The notes: generated from the sequence alone by a model not told the origin. 64,000 nt of DNA from Neonectria sp. B-13 (GCA_002682825.1 NOKP01000002.1:62001-126000), one strand, 5' to 3'. Positions 33,079 through 44,227 are shown, counted from the first letter of the stretch. Numbers and translations are program-made.

Positions 33079-34422
33079 GTTGAACTGACTTGGTGTCGGG
33101 GGACTGGAAGTTTGGGGCAAGCGGAACAAAGGATAGAGCGGATTTTCTTACAAGATGAGGATGGTTGAGAAGAGAAGAAGAAAAGGCTGCCCGGTTGAGC
33201 ATAATGTTTTGCTAGATTGTAGGACAAATACGCCCAACTCTGCTCCGCCTCCGCTGAAAATCAGGCTGCTGGGGTGCTGGCCGATCATTAGGCCCGTGAC
33301 CTGATTTTGGTTGCAGTGGCTTCCATGTTGATTGGAGTATGTTGTAACTGCAATGCAGCTGGGCGCTTTTTCAACGCGCCTTGCCTGTTGTAGTACCGAG
33401 GCATAAGAAGTAAATATTGGTACAATGACTGAGATTAGGCTGGTTCATGGAGGATGTGGTGATTTAGTAGCTTCAAGATAATTCGTAATGCAAAGTCCAG
33501 TGATGTTAGGGGAAGAAGTTCGAGAATTTATCACTCGAAGACTCAGAGCTTCTCATAACGAAGGTCGCAATATAGCGCTACAATATTGAAGATCCTGACG
33601 GTACTTCATCTTGCCATCCTTCTATCGCTTTAGGTAAATCTACTTGGGTACAATTCCATTCTTCTCATCGCCATGCCGCTGTTTTTGCCTTGCCAGTAAG
33701 ATGTCAGATATCTGGTACACGAGTCACCCCGACAAATCATATGGCACCACGTACGTCGCGTAGAAGGCCTCAGTGTAACTTTTGGGGGGCTTATCTACTG
33801 CCACGAGTGACAGTTTCAAACGTTACTGGCCGATGGTGCAGTGGCTCTCACACCCACCGAAGCGCCACAGTGCAGGCTCAGCCTCCCTCAGTCGAGCCTG
33901 GTTGTACAGTCAAGAATACATAGTAGCAAATAGGAATTTAGAGTAGGAAAGGGAAATGAATTGCAGCGTGCTTCACCTTTGTGTCCAGATCTTACAATTC
34001 CAGACCGTTACAGCGTCTGGAGTTGACGATTCCTGTTTACCTCGGCTGCCACAGGAAGCGTAGCAGTAAACGGGGGACGGATACATGGCCTCAAAATCCT
34101 TTTCTCCGCAAGCTTCTATATTTTCCGTGTCTTGTCACTCAGCTAACACGGTAAGACTATTGAGGCCCCGCGGACGGAGCTCTTGCGCGACTTCAATGTC
34201 AGCATTTACCTATCCACATGTTGCAGACCCGCTGCTCCCCGCACTTGCTGGCTTACTATCAGCAATCAGGTCACGATTAAAGCCGCATACGAAATGGCGG
34301 CTGCTCAACACTTTTCGCCTTCGGTGAATACAACAACGGTTGCACAAACAATAGAATCTACATACATTCCCACAACACTCAAGCCATCTCGTTTAGCGCA
34401 GCCTTGAAAGCAGTCCTTCACA
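33079..34422. other. Shared upstream region of the divergent NACHT-ankyrin/HET pair
   Basis: 1.34 kb with no credible gene. It must hold the promoters of both divergent genes. No clear TATA was found close to either ATG. Confidence 0.55.
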
Positions 34423-36228
34423 ATGCGGCTCCTTAACGTCAACACTCTGAAGATGTCCTCGTTTACCCAGGACCTGGAGGATCCTGATCAGGAGAACATT
34501 CCTTATGCAACACTGTCTCACACCTGGGGAGACGAGGAAGTAACATTTCAAGATCTCCAACGATCTGACAAACCTTCGAAGAAAGGGTATGAGAAGATAC
34601 TCGGCTGCTGCAGGCAAGCCAAGAAGGACGGTATTGAATGGGTCTGGATCGATACATGTTGCATCGATAAAACAAACAGCGCAGAACTTTCAGAAGCCAT
34701 CAACTCAATGTACGCATGGTACCAGCATTCCGCAGTATGCTACGTCCTCCTTGAAGATGTGCCGCCACGGACTCCGAAATTTCCAACCTCCGCGTTCTGG
34801 AACGCCCGTTGGTTTACCCGGGGATGGTGTCTCCAAGAGCTAATTGCTCCGGACAAAGTCGAGTTCTACGCCAAAGACTGGTCCGACATCGGCACGAAAT
34901 GGAGCCTATACGAAGACATTAAAGACATCACAGGCATTCCTCGCGACGCACTCCTTGACCGCTGCTTGGAGAATTATTCAGTCGCGCAAAAGATGACGTG
35001 GGCGTCAAGACGGACAACAGCGAGGGTAGAAGACGAAGCGTACTGTCTTTTGGGGATTTTCGGCATTAATATGCCCTTGATCTACGGCGAGGGAAGGAAG
35101 AGTTTCCAACGGCTGCAGATTGAAATCATGAAGCAGGAAGAGGATTACTCCTTCTTGCTCTGGGACAGTGGTGGCCTTCCACCCCCAAATCCTCTTGGGG
35201 TAGATCATTCCGAGACTTTTGCGGTACTGGCTTCTAAGGCATCCGTGTTTAAGAACTGGATGTGGCTGAGTGGGTTGTTAGCAGAGACGGTGGGACGATT
35301 CAGTGTCCAGGACATCGAACCCTTTCACCATTCTCGCAAAAGTATCCCCGAAGACGTATTTCAGAAATTGGCCCTCAGGAAACCCCCGCAGCTGATGAGC
35401 CGCGGCTTGTTAGTCCATATGTTCGTTCAAAAGGACAGCAATTTTCTTGGTACCTCAGGCTACGTACTTCTCTGGACAGAATACACATACCACGGCCAGC
35501 TGGTGTGCATCGCAATAATTCGGAAACCTGGAGGCGCCTTTGCGACATACGATAGAGCACTTGCTTACTCAATATTCCTAATCGACTCTTCAGCGCTCGG
35601 AACTTTTGAATTGTCGGAGCTTCACCTGACAACGGATATTGGCAAGCTCTACAGGCCGCGTTCGGTCACGACTACTAAGAAAGTCCAGAGTCTCCCGGAC
35701 CTCGAGATACTCCTGTCTTCAAAATGGAACACGACCGTTAAATTCATCCAATCTATCCCGCCGATTGGGTTTCTAACTCCGGAGGATTCTCTTACGTACA
35801 GCCCTCCTCCTCTGGGGCCTAGGCTGTATTGCTGCTTCATCCCGCAGGAAGTTCTAAGGCGCCCTCAGGGAAGTAATTCTGTTTTGATCAAGTTACAGTT
35901 CCGCCATAGTAAACATGATGTGAGAGTAGCAACCGGGTTAATGGTAACACTGTGGCTTGATCCAGTGTTCCCTCGTTGTTGCGTCAGCGCCTCCGACAAC
36001 CATGGTGAATTGGCCGAGGAGGAGCGCAATGCTCACCTCCAGTCTTGTCAGAATGACTACGATGAATCGAGCGACAGGGCAGACTGCAAGATACCTGGAA
36101 GCTCTCATATGGTGTCCATCGTGGTCAAAGGTTGCCGAGAACCTGGTACCTTCCCCGGTGTCGATCGAAAGCCAGCATGCTTTACGCTCTACGTTTCAGT
36201 TCTTCCCAGCGGTTTTTATATTAGCTAG
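34423..36228 (+). CDS. HET-domain protein 2 (HET-E/DUF8212 type)
   Basis: Single exon, 601 aa. The HET domain starts almost at the N-terminus: YATLSHTWGDEEVTFQD, WVWIDTCCIDKTN, then WFTRGWCLQELIAP. It is followed by the segment RVEDEAYCLLGIFGINMPLI with YGEG and a WSLYEDI block. This is the organisation of the HET family found at the N-terminus of Podospora HET-E/HET-D-like proteins, here without the NACHT and WD40 parts. The C-terminal 350 residues carry no named domain. Because a NACHT-ankyrin gene lies head-to-head, this could be the cell-death effector of that sensor (inference). Confidence 0.93.
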   Translation: MRLLNVNTLKMSSFTQDLEDPDQENIPYATLSHTWGDEEVTFQDLQRSDKPSKKGYEKILGCCRQAKKDGIEWVWIDTCCIDKTNSAELSEAINSMYAWYQHSAVCYVLLEDVPPRTPKFPTSAFWNARWFTRGWCLQELIAPDKVEFYAKDWSDIGTKWSLYEDIKDITGIPRDALLDRCLENYSVAQKMTWASRRTTARVEDEAYCLLGIFGINMPLIYGEGRKSFQRLQIEIMKQEEDYSFLLWDSGGLPPPNPLGVDHSETFAVLASKASVFKNWMWLSGLLAETVGRFSVQDIEPFHHSRKSIPEDVFQKLALRKPPQLMSRGLLVHMFVQKDSNFLGTSGYVLLWTEYTYHGQLVCIAIIRKPGGAFATYDRALAYSIFLIDSSALGTFELSELHLTTDIGKLYRPRSVTTTKKVQSLPDLEILLSSKWNTTVKFIQSIPPIGFLTPEDSLTYSPPPLGPRLYCCFIPQEVLRRPQGSNSVLIKLQFRHSKHDVRVATGLMVTLWLDPVFPRCCVSASDNHGELAEEERNAHLQSCQNDYDESSDRADCKIPGSSHMVSIVVKGCREPGTFPGVDRKPACFTLYVSVLPSGFYIS

Positions 36229-37151
36229 CTACATTGCCCCGCGGCAAAGAGCGCGACAGTGAAGGATTACGCAAGAGAACGGGGGTGTCAGCTGTTGACG
36301 GGGGTGGTGGAGATGATAAAAATCGGATTTGTCACAAGATGAAAAAAGCAGGTGTTGCACCTTTTATGAGGTTCTGCGTGTTCATAATTCATCTCCACGA
36401 AATCAAATGGTCTGAGGCTCTGCTGGAACGTGTCTATATCAATTGGATTAGAACGGCAGTATAACTTATACTGTATCAGACATCTAAAGCCACAGGAAGA
36501 CGTTGTAAGTTGGGCAACAAATCTTGTGAACAAATGGGTTTCTGACTTGTCATTCGTCGTGATTTCTTTCGTGGAACACTGGATGAAATTTCCAGCGATT
36601 CCAACCTGAACCATAGAGTGAGATGATCACAAGTGGAATGAGGTGATCAGCCAAGGAATTAGCCAACATAACAAGATCATCCAAAACAAGAATGCAAAAG
36701 AATACGAATATTCCCTCCCCCATTGGTGCGCTACCGGGGGTATCGGAGCCGGCGACACGACCACATCGACCAGGCCAGCGTAGGCTAAATACAACATCAC
36801 CAATCACAACGACTCTGTGCCCGCCGATCTCGCGACGTTCCCCACGTCCCGTTCCCTGTTCCCCCGAGTTTCCCCAGGTTCACAGTCACATTGACTGGGC
36901 TCTAAGCCAACATTGGACTCTAAATCAGTACGAAAATGCTACGACGGCAAGGAGCTCGGCTTAAAAACCACCAGCCGAACTCCACATAGCTTCTTGGGCG
37001 ATGTCCCGAGAGATTCTTATAAACAGGAATGCTGGCACTTTATCCCACTGTCGTTTTGAGCCAGCCAAGTCGAGGCAGCCTTTTCTTCCAAGACCACTTT
37101 AATCCCTGTTTCTAATAATCTCGGACTCAGGGCCAGCGATAAACCAAAGCG
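36229..37151. other. Intergenic, contains dispersed repeat copy A
   Basis: 923 bp. Repeat copy A lies at 36615-36715 (own entry). The right part is the promoter of the sugar transporter; a CTGGGG/CCCCAG element near 36874-36880 fits the CreA-type consensus SYGGRG, but one site is weak evidence. Confidence 0.45.
36615..36715 (+). repeat. Dispersed repeat, copy A
   Basis: About 100 bp alignable with 45183-45290 in the same orientation. The shared core is GAATGAGGTGATCAGCCAA versus GAAATGAGGTGATCAACCAA, followed by AGATCATCCAAAACAA versus AGATTATCCAAAGCAA. Similarity is about 75% by eye. Neither copy has coding content. It is probably an old, mutated interspersed repeat or LTR fragment. Confidence 0.5.
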
Positions 37152-39069
37152 ATGAAGACCAGCCCAGAACCTGCCAATTTCGAACAGGAAAAGGCCAGCG
37201 TCATCCATCATGGCTTGGCGGAGGAGATCGCTCCAACGGTCATCGCTGCCGAAATCGCCCATGAAGTCGACAACAGCAAGTATTCGCCATGGACGGCATC
37301 CATGTTTCAGCTCTACGGCGTTCTTTTTGTCGCGTACTGCTGTGGATGTCTTAACGGCTACGACGGTAGTCTGATGGGAGGCTTGAATGGCATGTCTTCT
37401 TATCAGAGGACTTTTGACATGTAGGCTAAGTTCCACGTCTCGACTTCGAACACACCCCTTGACTTTCGGAGGATACGTTGAGCTGACCAATAATGTCGAA
37501 TTACATAGGAAAACTGCCGGCTCAGGGACTGGCATTGTCTTCATGATTTACAATGTCGGCAGTATTGCTGCAGCACCTATTGTTCCTTTCGTTACCGACC
37601 GCCTCGGACGTCGTGCAGGAATGTTTGTTGGTGCCGTGATCATCATTATTGGCACATGTGTACAGTGAGTGTTGGGAGAACGAACATGTTTTACCTTGGC
37701 TGAAACCTTTCCAAGGGCCACTAGCCATGCGTTGCCGCAGTTCATGGGCGGTAGATTCCTGCTCGGCTTTGGTGTGTCGTATTGTTGTATTGCTGCTCCG
37801 ACCTATGTCAGTGAGCTTGCACACCCAAAGGTATGATCCGCCTAGAAACCAACGTTCAGCATCACGGCTAACTCGATAACAGTGGAGGGGTACTCTGACC
37901 GGGTTATACAACTGCATGTGGTGCGTATGCGTCAATATCTGGATATGTCAGCTCATCTAACACGTGTGCAGGCCTGTGGGAGCCATCATTGCTGGCTGGG
38001 TGACCTACGGTAGTGCGTATATCGATAACGACGACGGCTGGAGAATTCCAATCTGGATTCAGCTTGTGACCTCTGGTATCGTGGCTGTCTTTGTCTTCTT
38101 TCTTCCTGAATCTGTATGTTCAACCTCTCTCAAAACACAACGTACAGCCGCTGACGTATCTTGTAGCCTCGATGGCTTATTGCAAATGACAAGCACGACC
38201 AGGCCGCTGCCATTCTAGCTAGACTCCACGGCGAAGGCTCAGTCGACCATCCCATTGTCCAGCTTCAGATGAAGGAGATGATGGCGCAGATCTCGACCGA
38301 AGCTTCCGAAAAGAGGTGGTGGGACTACCGACAGCTATGGAACTCGCACAGTAACCGTCGACGCCTCATCTGTGTACTAGGAATGGCCATCATGGGCCAG
38401 GCTTCGGGCAACTCGCTGTCCAGCTACTATCTTGTCACAATGATGAACACAGCCGGCATCACGAATGAGAAGAAGGTGTTGGCTCTCAATGCTGTTAACA
38501 GCGTCCTCGGTCTTCTCGGCTCACTCGTTGGCGCGCGTCTAACTGACCGTGTCGGTCGCAGACCGCTTCTCATCTACAGCATAATTTGCTGCTCCTTCAT
38601 CTTTGCAGTTATTACGGGTACCTCCAAGCTCGCTGTGGATGACCCGGCCAACACCAACGCAGCCAACACCACGATTGCCTTTGTATTTCTCTTCGGCGTC
38701 GTCTTCTCTGTCGGTTGGACTGCACAGCAGAGCATGTACATTGCTGAAACGCTGACAACCTCTACTCGCGCGAAGGGCACCGCGATGGGTAACTTTGCGT
38801 CCAGCTGCATTTCTCTCGTTCTTGCATATTCGTCGGGTCCTGCATTCGAAAAGATCGGGTACTACTTTTATCTTGTTTTCGTCTTCTGGGATCTTTTTGA
38901 GGCGGTCTTCATATTTTTCTTCTTCCCAGAGACCAAAGATCGAACGCTTGAGGAACTTCACGAAGTCTTTGAGGATCCCGATCCCGTTAAGAAGTCACTA
39001 CAGCCCAGGACTGCTGAGACTGTTATGGCTACGATGCAAGCTCATCCATCCAAGATTACAGAGGTGTAG
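37152..39069 (+). CDS. MFS sugar transporter
   Basis: Six exons: join(37152..37420,37509..37664,37716..37830,37883..37920,37972..38113,38167..39069), 540 aa. All five introns are GT..AG and keep frame. It has family signatures of the fungal sugar porter group: [19 protein letters not shown] between TM2 and TM3, [45 protein letters not shown], and the C-terminal [16 protein letters not shown]. Twelve membrane segments are expected. This subgroup includes hexose and lactose/disaccharide permeases; the substrate is not decidable. It lies 780 bp upstream of a GH43 gene on the same strand, which suggests uptake of the sugar that enzyme releases. Confidence 0.92.
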
Positions 39070-39849
39070 GTGTCAATGCTGAAGAGTTGATACTGATACC
39101 AAAGCTTAACAAAGCTTCGGGTAAGGATAACTAGGCTGGGTCGTATATTTGACTATGATTGAAAGCGACGTTCCATCAGAAGTGTTAGCAGGGTTCCATA
39201 GGCGTAACACTAGCTACGTTAGACTAGTCACTCATATTCCGACCTTGGCGATGCTACTACTTAAGAACATGTGATGCAAAAGTTTTGAACTCGAGGCTTC
39301 TGCCGTCGTATTAACGGTGCGGGGAAGGCGGCATAGGTGGAACTCCCGAGTTCCGCACTTTTGTATGATACGGGTTCTTTCTAGCCTTTCCTGGATACCA
39401 AGCCGGATCAACCATGTCATCAGTCTGTACGCACCCTGGTGAACCTTTCCATTGTAGCGCGGGGCCCCGCAGTCTGCGGGGATGACAATCACCGTAAAAT
39501 ATGCGCTCCAATCAATCATGAAGTTTGCCGGGACTAATCGCTGTGACTGGCCGACTATGTTTGTTCCATTCGTTCCAGTAAGGAAGTTGTCGATCAGTAT
39601 GAGCCGATATAACCAAGGTTATTAGTGTATAGAGTGGGACTTTTACTTGTAAAGTTTGCTATGTTCAACCGCACCACTCACGGATTGAGACTTGCCGAAC
39701 ATACGCCTCAATTGCACTCAAGCTCCTTCAATATCCGTGAAGCAAGACGGAACCGCATGCGACCTTGGTCTTGGGCATATATATGCGTACGCCTTCCACG
39801 GCTTGCCAAAACCCCAGCGTCGAGCTTCTCAGCTAGACATTTTCTCACG
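39070..39849. other. Promoter region of the GH43 gene
   Basis: 780 bp without a gene. It ends with a TATA-like element (own entry). A short minus-strand frame at 39232-39519 is unconvincing. Confidence 0.5.
39778..39784 (+). promoter_or_regulatory. Probable TATA box of the GH43 gene
   Basis: TATATAT within GGGCATATATATGCG, 66 bp upstream of the ATG at 39850. Confidence 0.45.
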
Positions 39850-41067
39850 ATGAAAGCAATTCTCAAACTGGGGCAGTTGTATGCGCTTTTCGCAGCTGGC
39901 GTGCAGGCGTTCCAGAATCCCATCCGAAAACCTGGACCTGATCCCTCCCTGGTATTCGCAGATGGACAGTATCACCTGTGAGTACTGTCCCCATTATTTT
40001 CTCTATAGAACGCATGCCTGCATGCCATAGGGATCTTTGTAACTAATTCTTTCTCAGGACCTACACCTCATATAACCACATTGAGATTACTCGCGCAACA
40101 ACGCTAGGTGGCTTGATTAACGGGGAGACGAAAACAGTATGGACCGACACAAACAAGACACGTAATGCGAACATGTGGGCGCCCGAGATCCACAGGATCG
40201 ACGACGTCTGGTACATGTTCTATTCCAGCTGCGATGCAACGTTGTCTTGTTGTGATAGTTGCCACACTCGAGTCTTGCAAGGCTGCGATGCAGCCGGGCC
40301 GTCGGCTTGCGAATACACTCACCTAGCAGACCTAATCCCTCCAGTTGGGACCCAGGGAGGTGCGGATGGGGATTTTGCCTTCAGTATTGATGGGACATAT
40401 TTGGAGATCCCAGGAGAAGGGCGGTTCCACGTTTTATCCATCATCAACGAAGACGCCTTACAGTCTCTTGCGATAACTCGACTCGACACAACTACATGGA
40501 CAGTCGACGGCTGGCATGTCATCTCAGTCCCAGATCAGCCCTGGGAGATGAACACAACCAACTCATCCCCCAATAGTATAACCGCAGTCAACGAAGCCCC
40601 TCACGTGAGTCACTTTAAGTTAGTACTAGAAACAAAACACTCACGAAATAGCCGCTCTACCATGACGGAGAAATCTGGCTATCTTACTCAGCTTCTTACT
40701 GCGGAACACCCAACTATTCGCTAGGCTTACTACATTACAACGGCGGAGATCCATTGGAAGCTTCCTCGTGGGATAAGATTGGCCCCGTGTTCTCGCAAGC
40801 GAATGGTAACTATGGCACTGGACATAACTGCTTCTTTACCTCTCCGGATGGAAGCCAAACTTGGGTCAGTTTGCACACACTAGAAGCTTTGCATTCCAAC
40901 TAACATCATTCTAGAATGCCTTCCACGCAACGAGCAACTCGGGAGGATCTTGTGGAGCCGATAGGTACACTCTTGCACAGCTCGTAACATTCAAGTCTGG
41001 CAACACGCCAGAGTTTGGCGTGCCACAGCCCCTCTCTGCTGTGTTAGATCCGCCCAGTGGAGAATAG
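39850..41067 (+). CDS. Secreted glycoside hydrolase family 43 enzyme
   Basis: Four exons: join(39850..39977,40058..40604,40652..40864,40915..41067), 346 aa. The introns are 80, 47 and 50 bp. Signal peptide is about 1-20 (LYALFAAGVQA). The mature start has PGPDPSLVF, whose Asp31 fits the GH43 catalytic base. WAPEIHRIDDVWYMFYSS is the blade-2 motif. NEAPHPLYHDGEIWLSYSAS contains Glu222, the likely general acid, split by intron 2. The fold is a five-bladed propeller acting on arabinan, xylan or their side chains. FHATSN near the end is typical of the GH43 subfamilies related to extracellular arabinanases. The specific substrate is unknown. The ATG was chosen because it starts the signal peptide; the frame is also open upstream. 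Confidence 0.9.
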
Positions 41068-41946
41068 CGTGTTAGGGAGACGGGACAGGGTCCGACGTGA
41101 AGGTTTGCGCTTCAAACAGACTTCTGCTAGAAGTCCTTAGACAGAGCCTTCACAACTTAGCTCAATCTTCGGGATTGTTTACGTAGTGTAACGCAACTAT
41201 GCCCTTTTTGATTTTGGTCTCGTTGTTAAACGTAAATGCAATTGGAGGCTCCGGAAGAGGCAGGATACGATACCTCATTCGGGTGGCTTACAAGTAGCTC
41301 AACTGCAAACAAGAACTCCCTGTGCAATTTTGGTGAGCTCCTGTCAATTAAATTAAGGAAGCTGACGTTGATCATCTGTCGGCAGCCCTAACGCAAGAAA
41401 CAAGAGACTAAGAATTATGATCCCCAAGATTATATATAAGAGTCAAGAAATTAGCCGTTCTTTGTTTAGTAGACTACGAATTTCAAATAAGGTAGCCTCA
41501 GTACAACAGAGTGAATACCAATCAGCGACGTGGAACAGACGAGTGTGGTGAGAAACTCTCGAATCATAACCGTGAGAGATAACCTCGCTCTGATATTGTG
41601 ACTGATATCTTCGAGAATAGAGGCTAGGCTGATCTTCAACTACAAATGCTTTTCGAGGAGAGCATCCAGGGATCGAATTCACCACCCGTCAGGCACAATG
41701 TTCAAGCTAAGCCCAGACCATCTAAGCATGGAGGCTCTCTGTGGCATAAATTGTTTGTGTTTTGCACCAAATCACTCACGTGCCTCCTATAAAAACGTCT
41801 CAGTTCTTCAAGATTCAGATAAATTTTGCTGATGCTATAGCTATTGAGTCTAAAGTTTTCTAAAGCCACTATCGGGTCCCGTTTGATATCTCTCACGACG
41901 TAGAAAATGGCCCCTCGGCCCTAAATTCTCTTCTGTTTATGTCAGC
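41068..41946. other. Intergenic, no gene seen
   Basis: About 880 bp between GH43 and the ankyrin relic. Two short minus-strand frames (41443-41685 and 41702-41896) have no recognisable domain and no ATG-supported structure. Confidence 0.5.
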
Positions 41947-42155
41947 TCATTCATTGAGCATTAAGTTTAAATTTTTGCCTTGGCCTCGCCTTGAGGCAAA
42001 GTGAAGTGATTTGCAGCCATTGTTGTCTGCTCCATTCATATCCGCACTCGCCTCAAGTTGTCGTTTGACCGCCTCCCTATGACCTGCCCATACATATGCC
42101 CGCAAGATTTCCTCCTTTTACGACTTAGCCTCAATCAGTCGTCTTATCGTTCCCG
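41947..42155 (-). pseudogene. Ankyrin-repeat relic downstream of HET gene 3
   Basis: In the frame one base off the HET ORF, the sequence right after its stop reads an ankyrin-like unit: AYVWAGHREAVKRQLEASAD continuing MNGADNNG and SLHFASRRG. It is interrupted by TAA at 42120-42118 (one C-to-T change from CAA) and ends at TGA 41949-41947. This matches the ankyrin pattern GHxEAVKxLLExGADxNxxDxxG..xLHxA. It is most simply the lost C-terminus of a HET-ankyrin protein, separated by one frameshift near 42160 and one nonsense change. Confidence 0.6.
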
Positions 42156-43532
42156 TCATCTTCTCCTACTCCTGGATCTGTATTGACGCCGGTCAAGCGG
42201 ATTCCGAGGACAAGTCAAGTTCACTTTCAATGCAGTTTCCTGTTTCGAAGTGATACTCAATGTATCCCGTTTATAAACACAAACAACGCTAATATCAACG
42301 TTTCCATGGGACAAGAGACTCTGTAGTTCGTCAACCTGTTCATGCTGTCTCGCAAGAGTCAATAACAGATCTGCTATTTGAAGTTTCCCTTCGATTATAC
42401 GACTAACTAGACGTATTGTCGTTTTATGGGCTGAGGCTCGGAACGCTTCCGGGTGATTAAGAGTCCAGCCGAGCGTTTTTTTGGCCAGCTGAATTATCGG
42501 ACCGCCCAGGTCACGTAATGTGAACTGTGGAAACGAATGACTTGAATCAAGAATCTCTCCGAAAAACAAAAAGCATGCAGTATCTCGGAAGACTTGTGTG
42601 TCGCTTTTCTCATAGCAAGGAAAGAATCTTTCCGGGAGGGAAGCATCCTCTGACATGCCAAGTAAGGCGTAGACCATGTCTCTTTGGACAGAAGCCCTGC
42701 TTCCTGAAAATTTATTGAGAAGAAGTTGAAGATCGCGTTTTGAGGACCACCAGGTGTTGTTGCGGAATCGTGGCATGATGTCAAGCACTGCTTGAGTATG
42801 GTTGTTGACTTTCAACCCCATTAGCGAGGGCATTAGGGCGAAAGTTCGTGCTGGGCAAGAGCATGACCCGCATATAACCTTAGCCGTTCTGGCTTTGGCA
42901 ACTTCTTGGAGAATCCAAACCCTACGAAACCATGGTCTTCGTATAAGCTCTGCGAGAGCTCCGCCTTGTCTTGAAATGGCGTCGACAGAAAGGCTGCGCA
43001 GACGCTCACTCATAAACCTGCCGCAAAGACTCATCCAGTTCTCGTTACTTCCGATAGCCTGGGCTTCAGTAGCTTTCTCTTCAATCCAGCTGATCGACTC
43101 CATGAGTGATACGATGTCATCGTTGCTTGGGCCCAGCCAGATAAGTACTTCTTCCGCAGCCTTATAGATGTTTCCCATCTGCATGACTTGATGACCTTTC
43201 TCTCGTTTGTCGTCTTGATTAATGCAAATAGCATCAACCCACAGAGTTACCGCTTGGTTTTGACGACGTATTTGCTGTAGGGCTGAACACAAATTCTCTG
43301 CCGTCTTAAACTCATGATCGTTTATGAGAACATGGGGAACGTGGTCGACTCGTCCTGGCAAGTGCTCGAGACTACCCCACGTGTATGACAAAGCCTTGTA
43401 TGTGGGTGCTTTTTCCTGGGATGTTTCGAAAAGCCAGCAAACAACGTCATTGGACCACCATCCTTTCTCAATCTGTAACAATCGGATAGAATGTTCAGCG
43501 GGCTCAAGCGGCGAGTATTGATACTTGGGCAT
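42156..43532 (-). CDS. HET-domain protein 3, probably C-terminally truncated
   Basis: Single exon, 458 aa from the ATG at 43532; the open frame extends 15 codons further up without an ATG. HET domain: YKALSYTWGSLEH, LWVDAICINQDDKREKG, VLIWLGPSNDD and WFRRVWILQEVAKA. The protein ends in a basic, unstructured YRSRSRRR tail that looks like out-of-frame translation. Its last ordered part (IADLLLTLARQHEQVDELQSLLSHGN) resembles the start of an ankyrin array, which continues in another frame downstream (see the relic at 41947-42155). A TATA-like TTATATAC lies about 120 bp upstream. It may still make a functional HET domain. Confidence 0.85.
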   Translation of the reverse strand: MPKYQYSPLEPAEHSIRLLQIEKGWWSNDVVCWLFETSQEKAPTYKALSYTWGSLEHLPGRVDHVPHVLINDHEFKTAENLCSALQQIRRQNQAVTLWVDAICINQDDKREKGHQVMQMGNIYKAAEEVLIWLGPSNDDIVSLMESISWIEEKATEAQAIGSNENWMSLCGRFMSERLRSLSVDAISRQGGALAELIRRPWFRRVWILQEVAKARTAKVICGSCSCPARTFALMPSLMGLKVNNHTQAVLDIMPRFRNNTWWSSKRDLQLLLNKFSGSRASVQRDMVYALLGMSEDASLPERFFPCYEKSDTQVFRDTACFLFFGEILDSSHSFPQFTLRDLGGPIIQLAKKTLGWTLNHPEAFRASAHKTTIRLVSRIIEGKLQIADLLLTLARQHEQVDELQSLLSHGNVDISVVCVYKRDTLSITSKQETALKVNLTCPRNPLDRRQYRSRSRRR

Positions 43533-43972
43533 TGCTGGGAAATTTAGAAATGAAGACCGTCGGGAGGTTGCTGTCAAGGCTTGGACATAGAATGCCGACG
43601 AATGTATGAGTGCGAGGTTGGGGGGAACTTCGTAACAGGAGCCTTAATGACCCCTTATATACAAGTCTTTAGTATAGAAATTTTCAAAAACAACAATGGC
43701 TGCAGTTAATGAGCCCTGCGGTCTGCCCTAAGTACGTCTCGGTGCCAGACGTGGTGCAAGGCACACTGGATTGAAGACTCTGCGAGCTATGATTAAGGTA
43801 CTTCATTCATCTTAGATATTAGGTCCACTGTTTAGGTATCCTTATATACTCTCTTCACTAATCTAGAGTATTTGCAAGTCTGCCTTCTAGTGGCGGTGCC
43901 CTTATATGCTCTCTTGATTGGTGAATTCGCCACTCTGCCAAACGTGGCTGTGACTTTGCCTATGGCTAGATA

Positions 43973-44227
43973 ATCTCCTTGACTGCGGTAAGGCACCTTT
44001 TAGGCCCCGCATCCGCTTTGCCTTAATAACAGCAGGTACACAGAATATGCTATTATCCCATATTAAAAAACGCTTTACGAGGTTACACTCTATATAGCGG
44101 GGGATTAACAATACATAGAACGTCTGCTAAAGTCAGTGAAAGCAGAGGTACTGGTAACGCTGCGCTTTTAGATTGGCCAATATTCCTGTGCAGTACCCAA
44201 AAGGTGCCTTACCGCAGTCAAGGAGAT
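43973..44227. mobile_element. 255-bp MITE-like element with 29-bp perfect terminal inverted repeats
   Basis: The left end (43973-44001) and the right end (44199-44227) are exact reverse complements over 29 bp; the shared core is CTCCTTGACTGCGGTAAGGC. The 197-bp interior has no coding capacity, so this is a non-autonomous DNA transposon derivative. The flanks TAA/TAG next to the repeats could be a mutated 2-3 bp target duplication (TA or TWA), as made by Tc1/mariner- or PIF/Harbinger-type transposases, but this is not clear enough to assign a superfamily. Perfect identity of the two ends suggests recent activity. Confidence 0.85.

Noticed and set aside
41665..41740. tRNA-like sequence on the minus strand (GAATTCGATCCC with GAGAGC/GCTCTC ends)
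   Set aside because: The T-arm stem does not pair and the D arm is missing; only the outer stem and a T-loop-like string are present.
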